DNA of 64,000 bases from an uncultured Bacteroidota bacterium (GCA_903887415.1 CAISPO010000029.1:124001-188000), one strand, 5' to 3'; shown: positions 34,620 through 43,868, counted from the first letter of the stretch. Notes: generated by a model not told the origin, from the letters alone. Translations and numbers: made by a program.

Positions 34620-36638
34620 TTACTTTTTCCTTGTCTTCTGATTTATCCATCTTTCCAGCATCATTTCTGCATTTGCGCTTCGTGTACTGTCAGCTATACG
34701 TTTTCTTTCCATCCTTGCCGCATATACCTGCGCGTCATGGAGGCGCAGCACAGAGTCTATCGTATAGACATATTTGTTGATCAGGTGCGCATTAAGCATT
34801 TTATCCTCTACTGCCTTACGCTTCACAGACACACTGTCCTTAAGGTATTTTTCCATCAGCAGGCTGGCTATAGGCGCCGCCCATTCTGCTCCAAAGCCGG
34901 CATTTTCAATAGCTACTGCAATCGCGATCTTGGGGTTCTCCCGCGGCGCAAATGCAACGAACATAGAATGGTTCTGCATCTTGATCACTTCGCCATTCAC
35001 AATTGCCTTATTTTCGGCAGTACCCGTTTTCGCACATACCGTTATACCTTCTATCTTCGCACCAACCGCTGTGCCACTTTCTACCACATCCTGCATAGCC
35101 TGCTGCACTATACTGAAAGTAGTATCCGGTATATTCAACACTACGTGTTTTTCCTGGTATTTCCGCAAAAGGCTGTCATTTTCGTTCCTGCCTATTGCCT
35201 TTACAAAATGCGGGGTGTAGTAATAACCCTTATTGGCGATCATGCACATGCCGTTTGCCATTTGCAGCGGCGTAACAGACAATTCACCCTGCCCCATCCC
35301 CACAAATACAACCGTGCAGGAATTCCAGGAAAATTTATACCGGTCATTGTAATACGCGGAATCAGGCACCCTGCCTGTGCCTTCAAATGGGATATCAACA
35401 CCCGTCTGCCGACCAAAACCAATTGCGGAAAGGTAGTCATGCCATACCTGCAACCCGTCCCGCACACTCCCGAATTTTGAGTAGTCTATCGTTAGCCGGA
35501 ATACGTGACAGAAATAGGAGTTACAGGAATGCGCGAGCGCCAGCCTGAAGTTGGCTGCGTGTCCTGCATCCTTATGTTCGCACTTTATAGGCCGCCCGCA
35601 ATAGTTGTAGCTGCCATAACAAGCCAGGCCGAAATTAGGGGTTATGGCCCCGGTCGCCAGCGCTATGAGCCCGGTCATCGGCTTTATGGTAGAACCAGGC
35701 TGGTAGGTGGCCTGTATCGCCCGGTTGAACAAAGGCCGGGTGGCCAGCCGGTAGAGCATGGCGTAATTCTTAGCCCGGTCCCGCCCTCGCAAAAGATTAG
35801 GATCATAAGTAGGGCTGCTCACCATGGTAAGTATCCCACCCGTCTTAGGATCAATAGCCACCACACTGCCGATCTTGTTTTGCATCAGCTTTTCGGCATA
35901 GGCCTGCAGGTCTGCATCCAGGTATAGATCCAACTGTTTACCAGACACCTCCTGGCTATCCAGCGTTCCCCCGCGGTAAGGGTCGCGCGGGCGGTTAAAC
36001 TTATCCCGCTCCAGGTAGTGCACGCCACGCTGGCCTCTCAACACTTCTTCGTATTGCAGCTCAAGCCCGCTAAAACCGGTATAGTCGCCTTGCCGGTAGG
36101 ACGCATATCTTGGCCTTTTCAGCATTTCTGGCGACACCTCGCCTATGTACCCCAATACAATACCGGCGCTTGCATTTTCATATTCCCTTATGTTGCGTTC
36201 CACAAGCTCAAACCCGGTGAACATGTAGGCATTCTCCTGGAAACGCGCCGTCTGTTCCTGGCTGAGCTGCTCCATGAACGGGCTTTGCCGCACATCAATA
36301 TTCCTGGAAAGCACACGTTCCATGATTTTCTTGTATCCCGCCTTGTCTATATCCAGTGCCGCGCAAAACTGGGCAGTATCAAAGGTCTTAGGCACGTTAT
36401 GCGGCGTTACCATCAGGTCGTAAATGGTAGTATTGGAGAGCATTACCTTTCCTTTTCTGTCCAGTATTGCTCCCCTTGGCGGATAAACGACCTTCTTGTA
36501 AATGGCTATATCGTTGGCTAATATTTTATACTTGGATTCAAAATTCTGAAGAAAAAAAAGCCGCAGCAATATTATAGACGCAACGCCTATAAATATAAAG
36601 CTAATGACGTATTGGCGCGGGTTTTGCGCAGCAGACAT
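34620..36638 (-). CDS. mrdA: penicillin-binding protein 2 (transpeptidase)
   Basis: One N-terminal membrane helix (about 10-30), a PBP dimerisation region beginning with PPRGAILDRKG, and a class B transpeptidase domain with Ser316 in GSTIKP, the SCN triad element and Lys537-Thr-Gly. The length of 672 aa suits PBP2. It crosslinks wall peptides during elongation, acting with RodA encoded immediately downstream. The mreC and mreD genes that often precede this pair are absent; upstream lies a divergent tRNA. A -7 element TAGGTTTG on the minus strand at 36677-36670 is a plausible operon promoter. Confidence 0.95.
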   Translation of the reverse strand: MSAAQNPRQYVISFIFIGVASIILLRLFFLQNFESKYKILANDIAIYKKVVYPPRGAILDRKGKVMLSNTTIYDLMVTPHNVPKTFDTAQFCAALDIDKAGYKKIMERVLSRNIDVRQSPFMEQLSQEQTARFQENAYMFTGFELVERNIREYENASAGIVLGYIGEVSPEMLKRPRYASYRQGDYTGFSGLELQYEEVLRGQRGVHYLERDKFNRPRDPYRGGTLDSQEVSGKQLDLYLDADLQAYAEKLMQNKIGSVVAIDPKTGGILTMVSSPTYDPNLLRGRDRAKNYAMLYRLATRPLFNRAIQATYQPGSTIKPMTGLIALATGAITPNFGLACYGSYNYCGRPIKCEHKDAGHAANFRLALAHSCNSYFCHVFRLTIDYSKFGSVRDGLQVWHDYLSAIGFGRQTGVDIPFEGTGRVPDSAYYNDRYKFSWNSCTVVFVGMGQGELSVTPLQMANGMCMIANKGYYYTPHFVKAIGRNENDSLLRKYQEKHVVLNIPDTTFSIVQQAMQDVVESGTAVGAKIEGITVCAKTGTAENKAIVNGEVIKMQNHSMFVAFAPRENPKIAIAVAIENAGFGAEWAAPIASLLMEKYLKDSVSVKRKAVEDKMLNAHLINKYVYTIDSVLRLHDAQVYAARMERKRIADSTRSANAEMMLERWINQKTRKK

Positions 36639-36669
36639 ACCTGTGAACCGTTATGAATAAAAACGTACA

Positions 36670-36677
36670 CAAACCTA
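36670..36677 (-). promoter_or_regulatory. -7 element for mrdA-rodA
   Basis: The complement reads TAGGTTTG, a full match to TAnnTTTG, 31 bases upstream of the mrdA ATG. No good TTG is found at the -33 position. Confidence 0.4.
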
Positions 36678-36766
36678 CCATAAAAAGGTGTGCCGGATGT
36701 AAGCCGCATCGTTAAAAAAACCAAGTATTTATACAGTTAGGTGGGTAAATAGGGAATAAAAAATGT

Positions 36767-36797
36767 TTGTTTATGTAAAAACGCATAATTACCTTTG
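36767..36797 (+). promoter_or_regulatory. Bacteroidota-type promoter of tRNA-Gln
   Basis: TTG at 36767-36769, exactly 20 bases, then TACCTTTG at 36790-36797. The mature tRNA starts 29 bases after the -7 element. Confidence 0.7.
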
Positions 36798-36825
36798 CAG
36801 CCCCTCGTTTTGGCGGGGTTGGGTC

Positions 36826-36896
36826 AGTCCGATGGTGTAACGGTAGCACCACAGTTTTTGGTACTGTTTGTCTAGGTTCGAATCCTGGTCGGACTA
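36826..36896 (+). tRNA. tRNA-Gln (anticodon TTG)
   Basis: A full cloverleaf can be drawn: 7-bp acceptor AGTCCGA/TCGGACT, D-arm region with GGTGTAACGGTAGCACC, anticodon stem ACAGT/ACTGT around the loop TTTTGGT (anticodon TTG, reading CAA), and T-arm with GGTTCGAATCC. Discriminator A at 36896; CCA is not encoded. The gene has its own promoter and a strong terminator hairpin at 36908-36934. A degenerate copy of its 3' end occurs at 38148-38178. Confidence 0.95.
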
Positions 36897-36907
36897 CATT
36901 TTAAGAG

Positions 36908-36934
36908 AAAAGCCGCCATTTAATGGCGGCTTTT
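36908..36934 (+). terminator. intrinsic terminator of tRNA-Gln
   Basis: AAAAGCCGCCAT pairs perfectly with ATGGCGGCTTTT (12-bp stem, TTA loop), followed by C and T-rich DNA. It ends 17 bases before the GTG of the frameshifted antitoxin-like gene. Confidence 0.85.
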
Positions 36935-36951
36935 CTGTATTTTACATTGTC

Positions 36952-37196
36952 GTGCTTCGCCAGATCATAACCCCGTTAGAGCCGTCATTTACTTTACAGT
37001 TCCCAACGGTTATGCTGGGAAAAACGGTAGAGATAATTGCATTTGAACTAAACGAACAAACAGGCGAACCACCGGCGAGTAATAATAGTGATAAAATATT
37101 GCGCTTCAAACAGATTGAAGACTTTACAAAGACAAATTGGTTGATTTGGGTAATTTTAAGGTTAACCGTGCGGAGGCAAATAACTATGATAACTAA
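36952..37196 (+). pseudogene. antitoxin-like small gene with a one-base frameshift
   Basis: From the GTG at 36952 the frame reads VLRQIITPLEPSFTLQFP and later VEIIAFELNE, then at about 37123-37125 (a TTT run) the sense-making frame moves by one base and continues YKDKLVDLGNFKVNRAEANN to a TAA at 37194-37196. The joined protein of about 80 aa, strand-rich start plus an ANNYD-type end, resembles small Bacteroidota proteins that accompany toxins. One missing base in the T run would explain it. No toxin gene is adjacent; dinD starts 18 bp later. Family recognition is from memory and not certain. Confidence 0.6.
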
Positions 37197-37213
37197 CTCC
37201 AAAGAATAATCAT

Positions 37214-38071
37214 ATGGCACATGAAATATCAAAAAAGGGCTTAGCCATATTTGAACAGATAAAGCAGATTGACGAAAGCGGGATTGAATTTTGGAGCGCC
37301 CGTGATCTTGCTAAAGTGCTTGATTATGCTGAATTCCGAAACTTCAAACCTGTCATAGAAAAGGCAAAAGATGCTTGTACAAATAGCGGGCAGAGCGTTG
37401 AAAACCATTTCGTGCGTTTCCACGAGATGGTCAAAATTGGCTCGGGTGCAGAACGGCGTTTTGACGATGGAATAAAGCTTTCAAGATATGCATGTTATCT
37501 TATAGTTCAAAATGCCGATTCTGCGAAAGAAGTCGTCGCTTTAGGGCAAACTTATTTTGCGGTACAAACCCGTTTGCAGGAAATTCAGCAGATGGATGAA
37601 TATCAGCAATTAAATACCGAAGATGAAAAACGCCTCTTTCTTCGTAATGAAATGGCAAAACACAATACTCATTTGGCCGCAGCAGCAAAAAATGCGGGGG
37701 TGATTGAGCCGATTGATTATGCAATATTTCAAAACCATGGCTATATCGGCCTATACGGCGGGCTTGATGCAAAAGGAATACACAAAAAGAAGGCACTTAA
37801 AAAAAGTGAAAATATACTTGACCACATGGGTAGCACTGAGTTGGCGGCTAATCTATTCCGCGCTACTCAAACAGAAGAAAAGCTACGCAGGGAAAATGTA
37901 ACTGGTAAACAAAAAGCAAATCAAACACATTTCGAAGTAGGTAAAAAAGTGCGCCAAACAATTAAGGATTTAGGCGGTACGATGCCGGAACGCTTGCCGG
38001 TAGCCGATAGCATAAAAAAACTGGAAAACAAAAAAGACAAGCCCATGCTGAAAGGCACAAATAAAAAATGA
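37214..38071 (+). CDS. dinD: DNA-damage-inducible protein D (DinD-like)
   Basis: This 285-aa soluble protein matches DinD: a BRO-N-like N-terminal half (FWSARDLAKVLDYAEFRNF, KPVIEKAKDAC) followed by RYACYLIVQNADSAKE and a helical half ending in a lysine-rich tail. In E. coli DinD is a LexA-regulated inhibitor of RecA filaments; no SOS box could be identified here. It lies between tRNA-Gln and a degenerate tRNA 3' end, so it appears to be cargo of a small insertion, and it has its own terminator at 38206. Confidence 0.88.
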   Translation: MAHEISKKGLAIFEQIKQIDESGIEFWSARDLAKVLDYAEFRNFKPVIEKAKDACTNSGQSVENHFVRFHEMVKIGSGAERRFDDGIKLSRYACYLIVQNADSAKEVVALGQTYFAVQTRLQEIQQMDEYQQLNTEDEKRLFLRNEMAKHNTHLAAAAKNAGVIEPIDYAIFQNHGYIGLYGGLDAKGIHKKKALKKSENILDHMGSTELAANLFRATQTEEKLRRENVTGKQKANQTHFEVGKKVRQTIKDLGGTMPERLPVADSIKKLENKKDKPMLKGTNKK

Positions 38072-38147
38072 ATAACGTCCCGCTTTAAAAATAATCATTT
38101 CCCGCTTACTAAATAGCAATATCAATTTCTTCAAATCCTCTATGAAA

Positions 38148-38178
38148 AGGTTCGGGAATAATCCAACCGGGACTACAT
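38148..38178 (+). repeat. degenerate copy of the tRNA-Gln 3' end (att-like)
   Basis: AGGTTCG, then after a short insertion AATCC, then CGGGACTACAT, in the same order and orientation as AGGTTCGAATCC...CGGACTACAT of the tRNA. No D-arm or anticodon arm is present, so it is not a tRNA gene. It may mark the far end of the insertion holding dinD. Confidence 0.5.
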
Positions 38179-38205
38179 AAGCTAGCGAAATCATCCATTT
38201 CAAAA

Positions 38206-38239
38206 AACAATCCCGGCATTAATTCATGCCGGGATTGTT
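38206..38239 (+). terminator. strong hairpin downstream of dinD
   Basis: AACAATCCCGGCAT pairs perfectly with ATGCCGGGATTGTT (14-bp stem, 6-base loop), ending in T. The stretch up to 38314 is otherwise empty; the next gene converges from the right. Confidence 0.8.
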
Positions 38240-38314
38240 TGTATTTGCAAATATATGTTTCTGGCTTCGCGGCAACCCAGGTTCGCTGGCATCTTAGCTG
38301 CTGCCTAAGTACTA

Positions 38315-41300
38315 TTAGTCAACAAATATCCGGTAATAATATTGCTTTCCACCCTTTGTTGCAACAAGGATGTATGTACCGTATGGCAGATCATTGACCG
38401 GGATCGTGGTCTTGTTATCACGAACAAACCATTCACGTACTTTTTCACCCAAAATATTAGTGATGACCAAAGTCGATGGCTCATTGGTTTGCGAGTTAAA
38501 CTCAACTGTTATTTCATCGTGCGACGGATTAGGATAAACGAGGACACCCAGTGTCTCTCCTTTTGCAAGCATTGCCGAAAGCGTAGTATCACAATGGGAA
38601 ACACTGAAAACAGTAACGACATATTTGGCAACGGTGCTACCGCAGCTATTTGTAAGGGTGTACTTTACCGAATCCACCCCAGAGCTTATTCCTGTTACTA
38701 CCGCTGACCCTCCGCTCCCAGCTACGCTGGTATTGCCTGTAACGGCGCTCCATGTGCCCCCGGATAAAGACGAGGACAGTGTTATCTGGGCTCCGGGGCA
38801 CAGAGTATCAGGGCCTGCAATCACCGCCAGCGCAGGCAATCCGTTAACTGTAACAGTCTTCTCCATATTGTACACGCCACAAGCATTGCTGAAATGGTAA
38901 GTTAAGATAACACTTCCCGCCGCCACACCTGTAACAGCGCCTGTCCCTGACCCAATTGTTGCTACCGATGTCGATGAGCTGCTCCATGTGCCGCCGCTTA
39001 CGCTGTCTGTAAGCGCAATAGTTGCCGAAACACATAGAACAGACGGGCCTGTAATTACAGAGGCCGGACGCACCACCGCTATGGCTATGGTCGATACGTC
39101 CGTTGTGCACAAGCCAGTGTGTGAATAAGATATAGTCGCATTTCCCGCCGCTACGCCCGTTACCACACCAGAGCTGCCCACAGTGGCAACAGACGGGTCG
39201 GAACTGCTCCAGGTACCACCACCCGTGGTATCGGAAAGAGTGGTCATTGCCCCAACACAAATAGAATCTATACCTGATACATTGCCGATTGTCACGGCTT
39301 CGTACGCACCCTTATCTACAGTGCCCCCAATGATGCGGGTCGTACCGCGCACATCAACGAGTTCTGTAGGTAATACGTAATCATTATTTCCGGTGTTCAC
39401 TGCAGGGCTGCAATTTGTCAGCGCAAGGCCATCGTCCGCCGTTTTCCATATTCCGTCCGCTCCTGCAAAATTTGTGGAATCAACAAATTGCGGATTGGTG
39501 CCGGTGGATATGTTGTTGTAGAAGTAATACAGTCCCGTTCCTCTCAGTGCGGTATCTCGTGAGCTTCCGGCAAATGGCCCTGTGGCGGCTGACTGGAAAA
39601 ATATGTTATTGTACATTGTCAGGTAGCAGGACGTTCCCGCGGATGCGATCGATCCTCCAGTTGAAGCCGTATTATGAGCGAAAGTATTATTGCAGACAAA
39701 ATGGGAGGAACCGGCAACAGAGAGCGCACCGCCGGAAGCAGTAGTTGAATTGGTGCTTTGATTATTCGCAAAAATGTTATTTACGAGTGTATCATTTCCA
39801 CTGAATAAATAGGAGTATATGTTGTAAACAGATATCGCGCCCCCGAAATAGTAGCCGTTGTTTCCGGTAAAAATATTACCGTCGCTTTTTAAGACTGAGG
39901 TGCCCGAGCCCGAGCCGAATGTACCCATGAATGCAATGGCACCACCTCCATCATATGCCGTATTATTGGCAAATATGCTTCGCTTTACCTGGAGAGAGGT
40001 GTTATTGTCCATAAAAATAGCGCCGCCATCATTTGCATAGTTGTTTTCGAAAAGGCAACTGTCTATCAAATTAGGTGTAGTCTGGCAATAAAGGGCGCCA
40101 CCGGATATTCCCGACTGGTTAAAATCAAAATGACAGCCATAGATATACATGCCACTCCCGTAATTGTAAACTCCAGTTCCTGATCCCCCGTATATATAGG
40201 TGTCGTTCAGATGTAGAATGCTGTTTTGGTCATTGAATATGCCGCTGGTGTTGCCACCTGTATTATTCGTTATACTGCAATTATTAACCCACATAGTCCC
40301 TCCATCAGCACCCGTCGAAATCGCGCCTCCGTAAGGCGACGTATTATGATCGAACAAACACTGAGCTATGCTGTCGGTAGAGGCGTCACTATATATCGCT
40401 CCGCCTTGGCCATAGGTAGTGCCATTCGTATTTGTCAAAAAACTGTCGTTGGTAAAAGTTACAGCAGAAAGCGAATCATAAACAGCGCCCCCATAGCTCT
40501 GGTCGCCCCCGTATGCATGACTGTTGGCGTTACCGCTGAAATATGAACTATCAATGCTCACTGTTGACGAATTATTAAAAATAGCCCCGCCAAATGCGCC
40601 AACATGAGACAGCGAACTACCGCCCGTAGAATAAATATCCTGTATGTAGTTGGAATTAAAAGAGCAATTAACTATTTGCGTGTTTGAATTAAAATTGACC
40701 ATTGCGCCGCCAGCCATATAGTGGCCGCCCTCCTGGTTTTTGCAGATGTTAGATGTAAAGCCGCAGTATGTGACGGTTGGACTGGAACAGTTGTTGAAAT
40801 ATATCGCCCCGCCTGCAGCAAATGGGTCCACACCACGTTGAATAAAACACTGATTACCGTTAAAACTACATCTCGTAATGATAAGGTTGCTTGTAGTGGC
40901 ATAAATGGCCCCGCCATATATATTGCATGCTGCCGCCGTAGAAGAATAGTCATCGCTCAATATATTGTTTGTAAATTTTGATTTTTCTATTACTGCAGGA
41001 GAGTTACTTACATACATTGCGCCGCCAAATGCCTGTGTTGACTCGGAATTCATGGTGTTGTTACTGAACGTACAACTGCGGATAACAAGTTTGGAAGATA
41101 GATTGTTCATCAGGACAAGCCCAGCCCCATTGCACCGGCCAATACTGGAACCATTAAATACTTTGCTCCCTGCACTTCCGCCAATTCCATCGCGGAAGGT
41201 AAAGCCATCTATTACCACGCTGTCTGCAGTCGCCGACATACCGGCTACAACGGCTACGTGATAGACATTACCGGATCCTAAAGAGCCTTCCAGGTAGGTA

Positions 41301-41665
41301 ATATTGGAGGGGATGCGGGCGCCTAAAGTTGTTTCTGTACCGCCAAAACCGCCATATATTTTAAGTGTCTTGCCAATACCATCTCCCCTGTATATGGCAA
41401 ATGAAGTATCCTGATGGTCTGCAGGTAATACGGAGATGCCATCAATAGGTGTATATGTTCCAGCGGCTACCCAAATATCTACCTCGGCGGCAGAGCTGCT
41501 TTGCGCCACAGCAAGCGCTTTGGTAACATCGCGGAATGCAGCGCCCCAGCTCGTTCCGGGATTAGAATTGCTGCCGGTGCCGTAATTCACATAATAAACA
41601 GTCTGGGCTATTGTTGGAGATTGGGCCAGTGGGAAGAACAGCACTAATACGGGTATGTATTTCAT
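38315..41665 (-). CDS. parallel beta-helix surface protein with Ig-like repeats and T9SS domain, 1116 aa
   Basis: Signal peptide (cleaved after TIAQ), a long region (about 25-810) of beta-helix rungs with repeated GGAIY, FxNN and SxFxxN elements, as in polymorphic outer-membrane/choice-of-anchor proteins, then three BIG2-like Ig repeats (SGGTWSSSSTSVATIGSG type, about 810-1030) and a type A sorting domain (YPNPSHDE; end YYRIFVD). It should be exported by T9SS as a surface adhesin or glycan-binding protein; no enzyme motif is visible. It is a monocistronic minus-strand gene, convergent with dinD. Confidence 0.85.
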   Translation of the reverse strand: MKYIPVLVLFFPLAQSPTIAQTVYYVNYGTGSNSNPGTSWGAAFRDVTKALAVAQSSSAAEVDIWVAAGTYTPIDGISVLPADHQDTSFAIYRGDGIGKTLKIYGGFGGTETTLGARIPSNITYLEGSLGSGNVYHVAVVAGMSATADSVVIDGFTFRDGIGGSAGSKVFNGSSIGRCNGAGLVLMNNLSSKLVIRSCTFSNNTMNSESTQAFGGAMYVSNSPAVIEKSKFTNNILSDDYSSTAAACNIYGGAIYATTSNLIITRCSFNGNQCFIQRGVDPFAAGGAIYFNNCSSPTVTYCGFTSNICKNQEGGHYMAGGAMVNFNSNTQIVNCSFNSNYIQDIYSTGGSSLSHVGAFGGAIFNNSSTVSIDSSYFSGNANSHAYGGDQSYGGAVYDSLSAVTFTNDSFLTNTNGTTYGQGGAIYSDASTDSIAQCLFDHNTSPYGGAISTGADGGTMWVNNCSITNNTGGNTSGIFNDQNSILHLNDTYIYGGSGTGVYNYGSGMYIYGCHFDFNQSGISGGALYCQTTPNLIDSCLFENNYANDGGAIFMDNNTSLQVKRSIFANNTAYDGGGAIAFMGTFGSGSGTSVLKSDGNIFTGNNGYYFGGAISVYNIYSYLFSGNDTLVNNIFANNQSTNSTTASGGALSVAGSSHFVCNNTFAHNTASTGGSIASAGTSCYLTMYNNIFFQSAATGPFAGSSRDTALRGTGLYYFYNNISTGTNPQFVDSTNFAGADGIWKTADDGLALTNCSPAVNTGNNDYVLPTELVDVRGTTRIIGGTVDKGAYEAVTIGNVSGIDSICVGAMTTLSDTTGGGTWSSSDPSVATVGSSGVVTGVAAGNATISYSHTGLCTTDVSTIAIAVVRPASVITGPSVLCVSATIALTDSVSGGTWSSSSTSVATIGSGTGAVTGVAAGSVILTYHFSNACGVYNMEKTVTVNGLPALAVIAGPDTLCPGAQITLSSSLSGGTWSAVTGNTSVAGSGGSAVVTGISSGVDSVKYTLTNSCGSTVAKYVVTVFSVSHCDTTLSAMLAKGETLGVLVYPNPSHDEITVEFNSQTNEPSTLVITNILGEKVREWFVRDNKTTIPVNDLPYGTYILVATKGGKQYYYRIFVD

Positions 41666-41803
41666 ATATATATTTGGCTAAAAATAGTGAACTAGTTTAA
41701 ATTGTATGTTAAGTTTTTGAGGGATAAGCCATACACAATATTTTAATACATTTCCCGTTTTATTGGTAACTTTATTTACCCCAAATCTTTAAAATCGAAC
41801 CCC

Positions 41804-43237
41804 ATGAAAAGGTCTTTTCTGCTATTGTTCGTATTTGCAGCTATTTGCTCTTCCGCCTTTGCACAGCAAACTTTTGAAGGCCACTACGGCAACCAGAAAT
41901 TGGATGTGGCTTATTCAGCAGCGGCTACCAGTGACGGTGGCTACATCATCACAGGGCTTACGCAGAGCATGGTGGACTCTAACGGCGACATTGTGGTGAT
42001 AAAGGTATCTGCACATGGCGATACTACGTGGTCGCATACTTATGGCGGGCCCTTCCTGGAAGGAGGCAACTTCGTAATGCAGACCGCTGATGGTAATTAC
42101 ATGGTATCCGGTCACACACAGGACTTTGGTGCGCAGGACTGTGATGCATTCCTGCTGAAGCTGGACCAATATGGCAACAATATGTGGATCAAAACCTACG
42201 GCGGCGATTCCGACGACATCAGCGAAAGCGTGGTAGAGCTACCCGGCGGCGGCTATGTGATAGGTGGAATGACTGCAAGCTATGGTAATGTGGGCGTGAG
42301 CATGAACCGGCATTTGTACTTTATTAAAACAAACAGCACAGGAGATACGATCTGGACAAAAGTGTATGCAGGCAGTGGTGTGGAAGAATGTTATTCAATT
42401 GCTGCGATGCAGGATGGTGGTTTTCTGGCCGCCTGCTGGACCACAAGCTGGGGCAATAGCCTGGGCGATGGGTGGCTGGTGCGCCTCAACTCAATCGGTG
42501 ACACATTATGGACCCGGTTTTATAAAAACGGAGCCGATACACGCCTTTACAAGATATTGCCAACGATGGACAATGGCTTCATACTTGCGGGTTACACAAC
42601 TGCCGCAGGCGACTTGAATACTGGTTTGATTGTAAAACTGGATGCGAACGGCAATGAGATCTGGAAGAAAACGTTCGGTAATTCATCCGCCTCGGTCATT
42701 CTTCACGATGTTACCCAACTGCCTACCGGTAACTTCATGTTCACAGGCAGCAGCTTCACTACTACCACTACCGGCAATGTGTATATACTCACTACAGACG
42801 CTAACGGAAACAAACTCACAGACCAGCTTTGCGGCGGCACAAACTCCTGGGCAAATACAATAGCCGCCCAGGGCAATAACAGCTACCTGGTGGCCGGCTC
42901 TGCCGCAAAGTACGGGGACCCTGATGGCGACCTGTATTTTATGGAAATGGATAACACGATCTCCGCCCATGTAACTACCGCAACCGCACAGCAGCCACGC
43001 CTGTACCCTAACCCTATAAGAGAACAGCCTGCAATTGTTTTACTGCCAGAAGCAGAGGCGAACGGAACAGTACATATTGATATTTTCACAAAAGACGGAC
43101 GCAATGTGTATAGCAACGATAATATCCGCGCGAAGGATATTGTTATCAGCAGGGAGCAATTCCCGCCTGCGCAATACCACTTCCGTATTATCTGTAAAGA
43201 TGAAGCCCAATATACAGGGGAATTTGTAGTGGAGTAA
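41804..43237 (+). CDS. secreted propeller-like repeat protein with T9SS sorting domain
   Basis: Signal peptide to residue 21 (SAFAQ). The body has about seven units of roughly 50 residues with the pattern DGGYIITGxT...GDxxxxKxDxxGDTxWxxxYGG, predicting a beta-propeller. The end is a T9SS sorting domain (LYPNPIRE, then a strand-rich end EFVVE). Ligand and function are unknown. It stops six bases before the stop codon of the convergent GNAT-like gene, so the two share a 3' boundary. Confidence 0.85.
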   Translation: MKRSFLLLFVFAAICSSAFAQQTFEGHYGNQKLDVAYSAAATSDGGYIITGLTQSMVDSNGDIVVIKVSAHGDTTWSHTYGGPFLEGGNFVMQTADGNYMVSGHTQDFGAQDCDAFLLKLDQYGNNMWIKTYGGDSDDISESVVELPGGGYVIGGMTASYGNVGVSMNRHLYFIKTNSTGDTIWTKVYAGSGVEECYSIAAMQDGGFLAACWTTSWGNSLGDGWLVRLNSIGDTLWTRFYKNGADTRLYKILPTMDNGFILAGYTTAAGDLNTGLIVKLDANGNEIWKKTFGNSSASVILHDVTQLPTGNFMFTGSSFTTTTTGNVYILTTDANGNKLTDQLCGGTNSWANTIAAQGNNSYLVAGSAAKYGDPDGDLYFMEMDNTISAHVTTATAQQPRLYPNPIREQPAIVLLPEAEANGTVHIDIFTKDGRNVYSNDNIRAKDIVISREQFPPAQYHFRIICKDEAQYTGEFVVE

Positions 43238-43243
43238 CCTGAC

Positions 43244-43723
43244 CTAATGCGATCGGCGCTCAAAAAGCGGCAGACGTACTTCATTGGCTACTGCCATCGC
43301 CAGTTTCTTTCCGTCCTCGCTGAATGGCCAGTAAAACAGGTTCTTTACAGGATTATCCTTGCGAATAGCGTTGATGGCATTTATGGTAGTTTTCTTCGCA
43401 AGGCCCTTATGCCGGAATTCAGGCAATACGCTTGCAGAGCAAAGATATACAGCATCATATGCTGCACCCACAGGCGTTTCATCTACCAATCCTTTCTCAG
43501 ATATAGCCCCGGAAATAAAACGCTCCATTACTTTGTGGAGCGTAGGTATCACCAATATCCACACAATAGGCCCATCGTCATTGGCCACTTCCGACAACGT
43601 AGCCGGATGGAGCTCGTGTACATGCGCGATCACGTGTTCGTCCACATCCAGTTGCTCAGGGTCATTCTTCACATCGAAGAATTCCGTTACTAACTGAATC
43701 ATCCGTTCATAATTATTGGCCAT
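43244..43723 (-). CDS. GNAT-like acetyltransferase, 159 aa
   Basis: The central strand AAYDAVYLCSASVLPEFRHK followed by GLAKKT matches the acetyl-CoA binding motif A of GNAT proteins (RHKGLA). The N-terminal half is helical and acidic. No signal peptide, so cytoplasmic. The acceptor is unknown. Family assignment rests mainly on this one motif, so other alpha/beta folds are not excluded. Confidence 0.6.
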   Translation of the reverse strand: MANNYERMIQLVTEFFDVKNDPEQLDVDEHVIAHVHELHPATLSEVANDDGPIVWILVIPTLHKVMERFISGAISEKGLVDETPVGAAYDAVYLCSASVLPEFRHKGLAKKTTINAINAIRKDNPVKNLFYWPFSEDGKKLAMAVANEVRLPLFERRSH

Positions 43724-43821
43724 ATTATTTACAGCAAACCTCGATCAATTTTATTAAAAAAACCAAATTGAAATAGTATTCAACTTGTGGCAAATGAGGC
43801 TGTACAAATGCCTTTGTAGGC

Positions 43822-43868
43822 AACTCATTTTACTTCACCAGCTCCTTCGGAGACGGCTGGGGAGAGGT
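43822..43868. repeat. dispersed hairpin repeat, copy 2
   Basis: AACTCATTTTACTTCACC, then GCTCCTTCGGAGACGGCTGG and GGAGAGG: same layout as the copy at 20999. It ends at the stop codon of the VOC gene. Confidence 0.65.

Noticed and set aside
34605-35480. 291-codon plus-strand frame opposite mrdA
   Set aside because: Antisense to the conserved PBP2 transpeptidase domain; no independent evidence.
36868-36951. Start of the antitoxin-like frame within tRNA-Gln
   Set aside because: The first codons read the tRNA; GTG 36952 after the terminator fits better.
38148-38178. Second tRNA gene
   Set aside because: Only the T-arm/acceptor side resembles a tRNA; no D or anticodon arm could be folded upstream.
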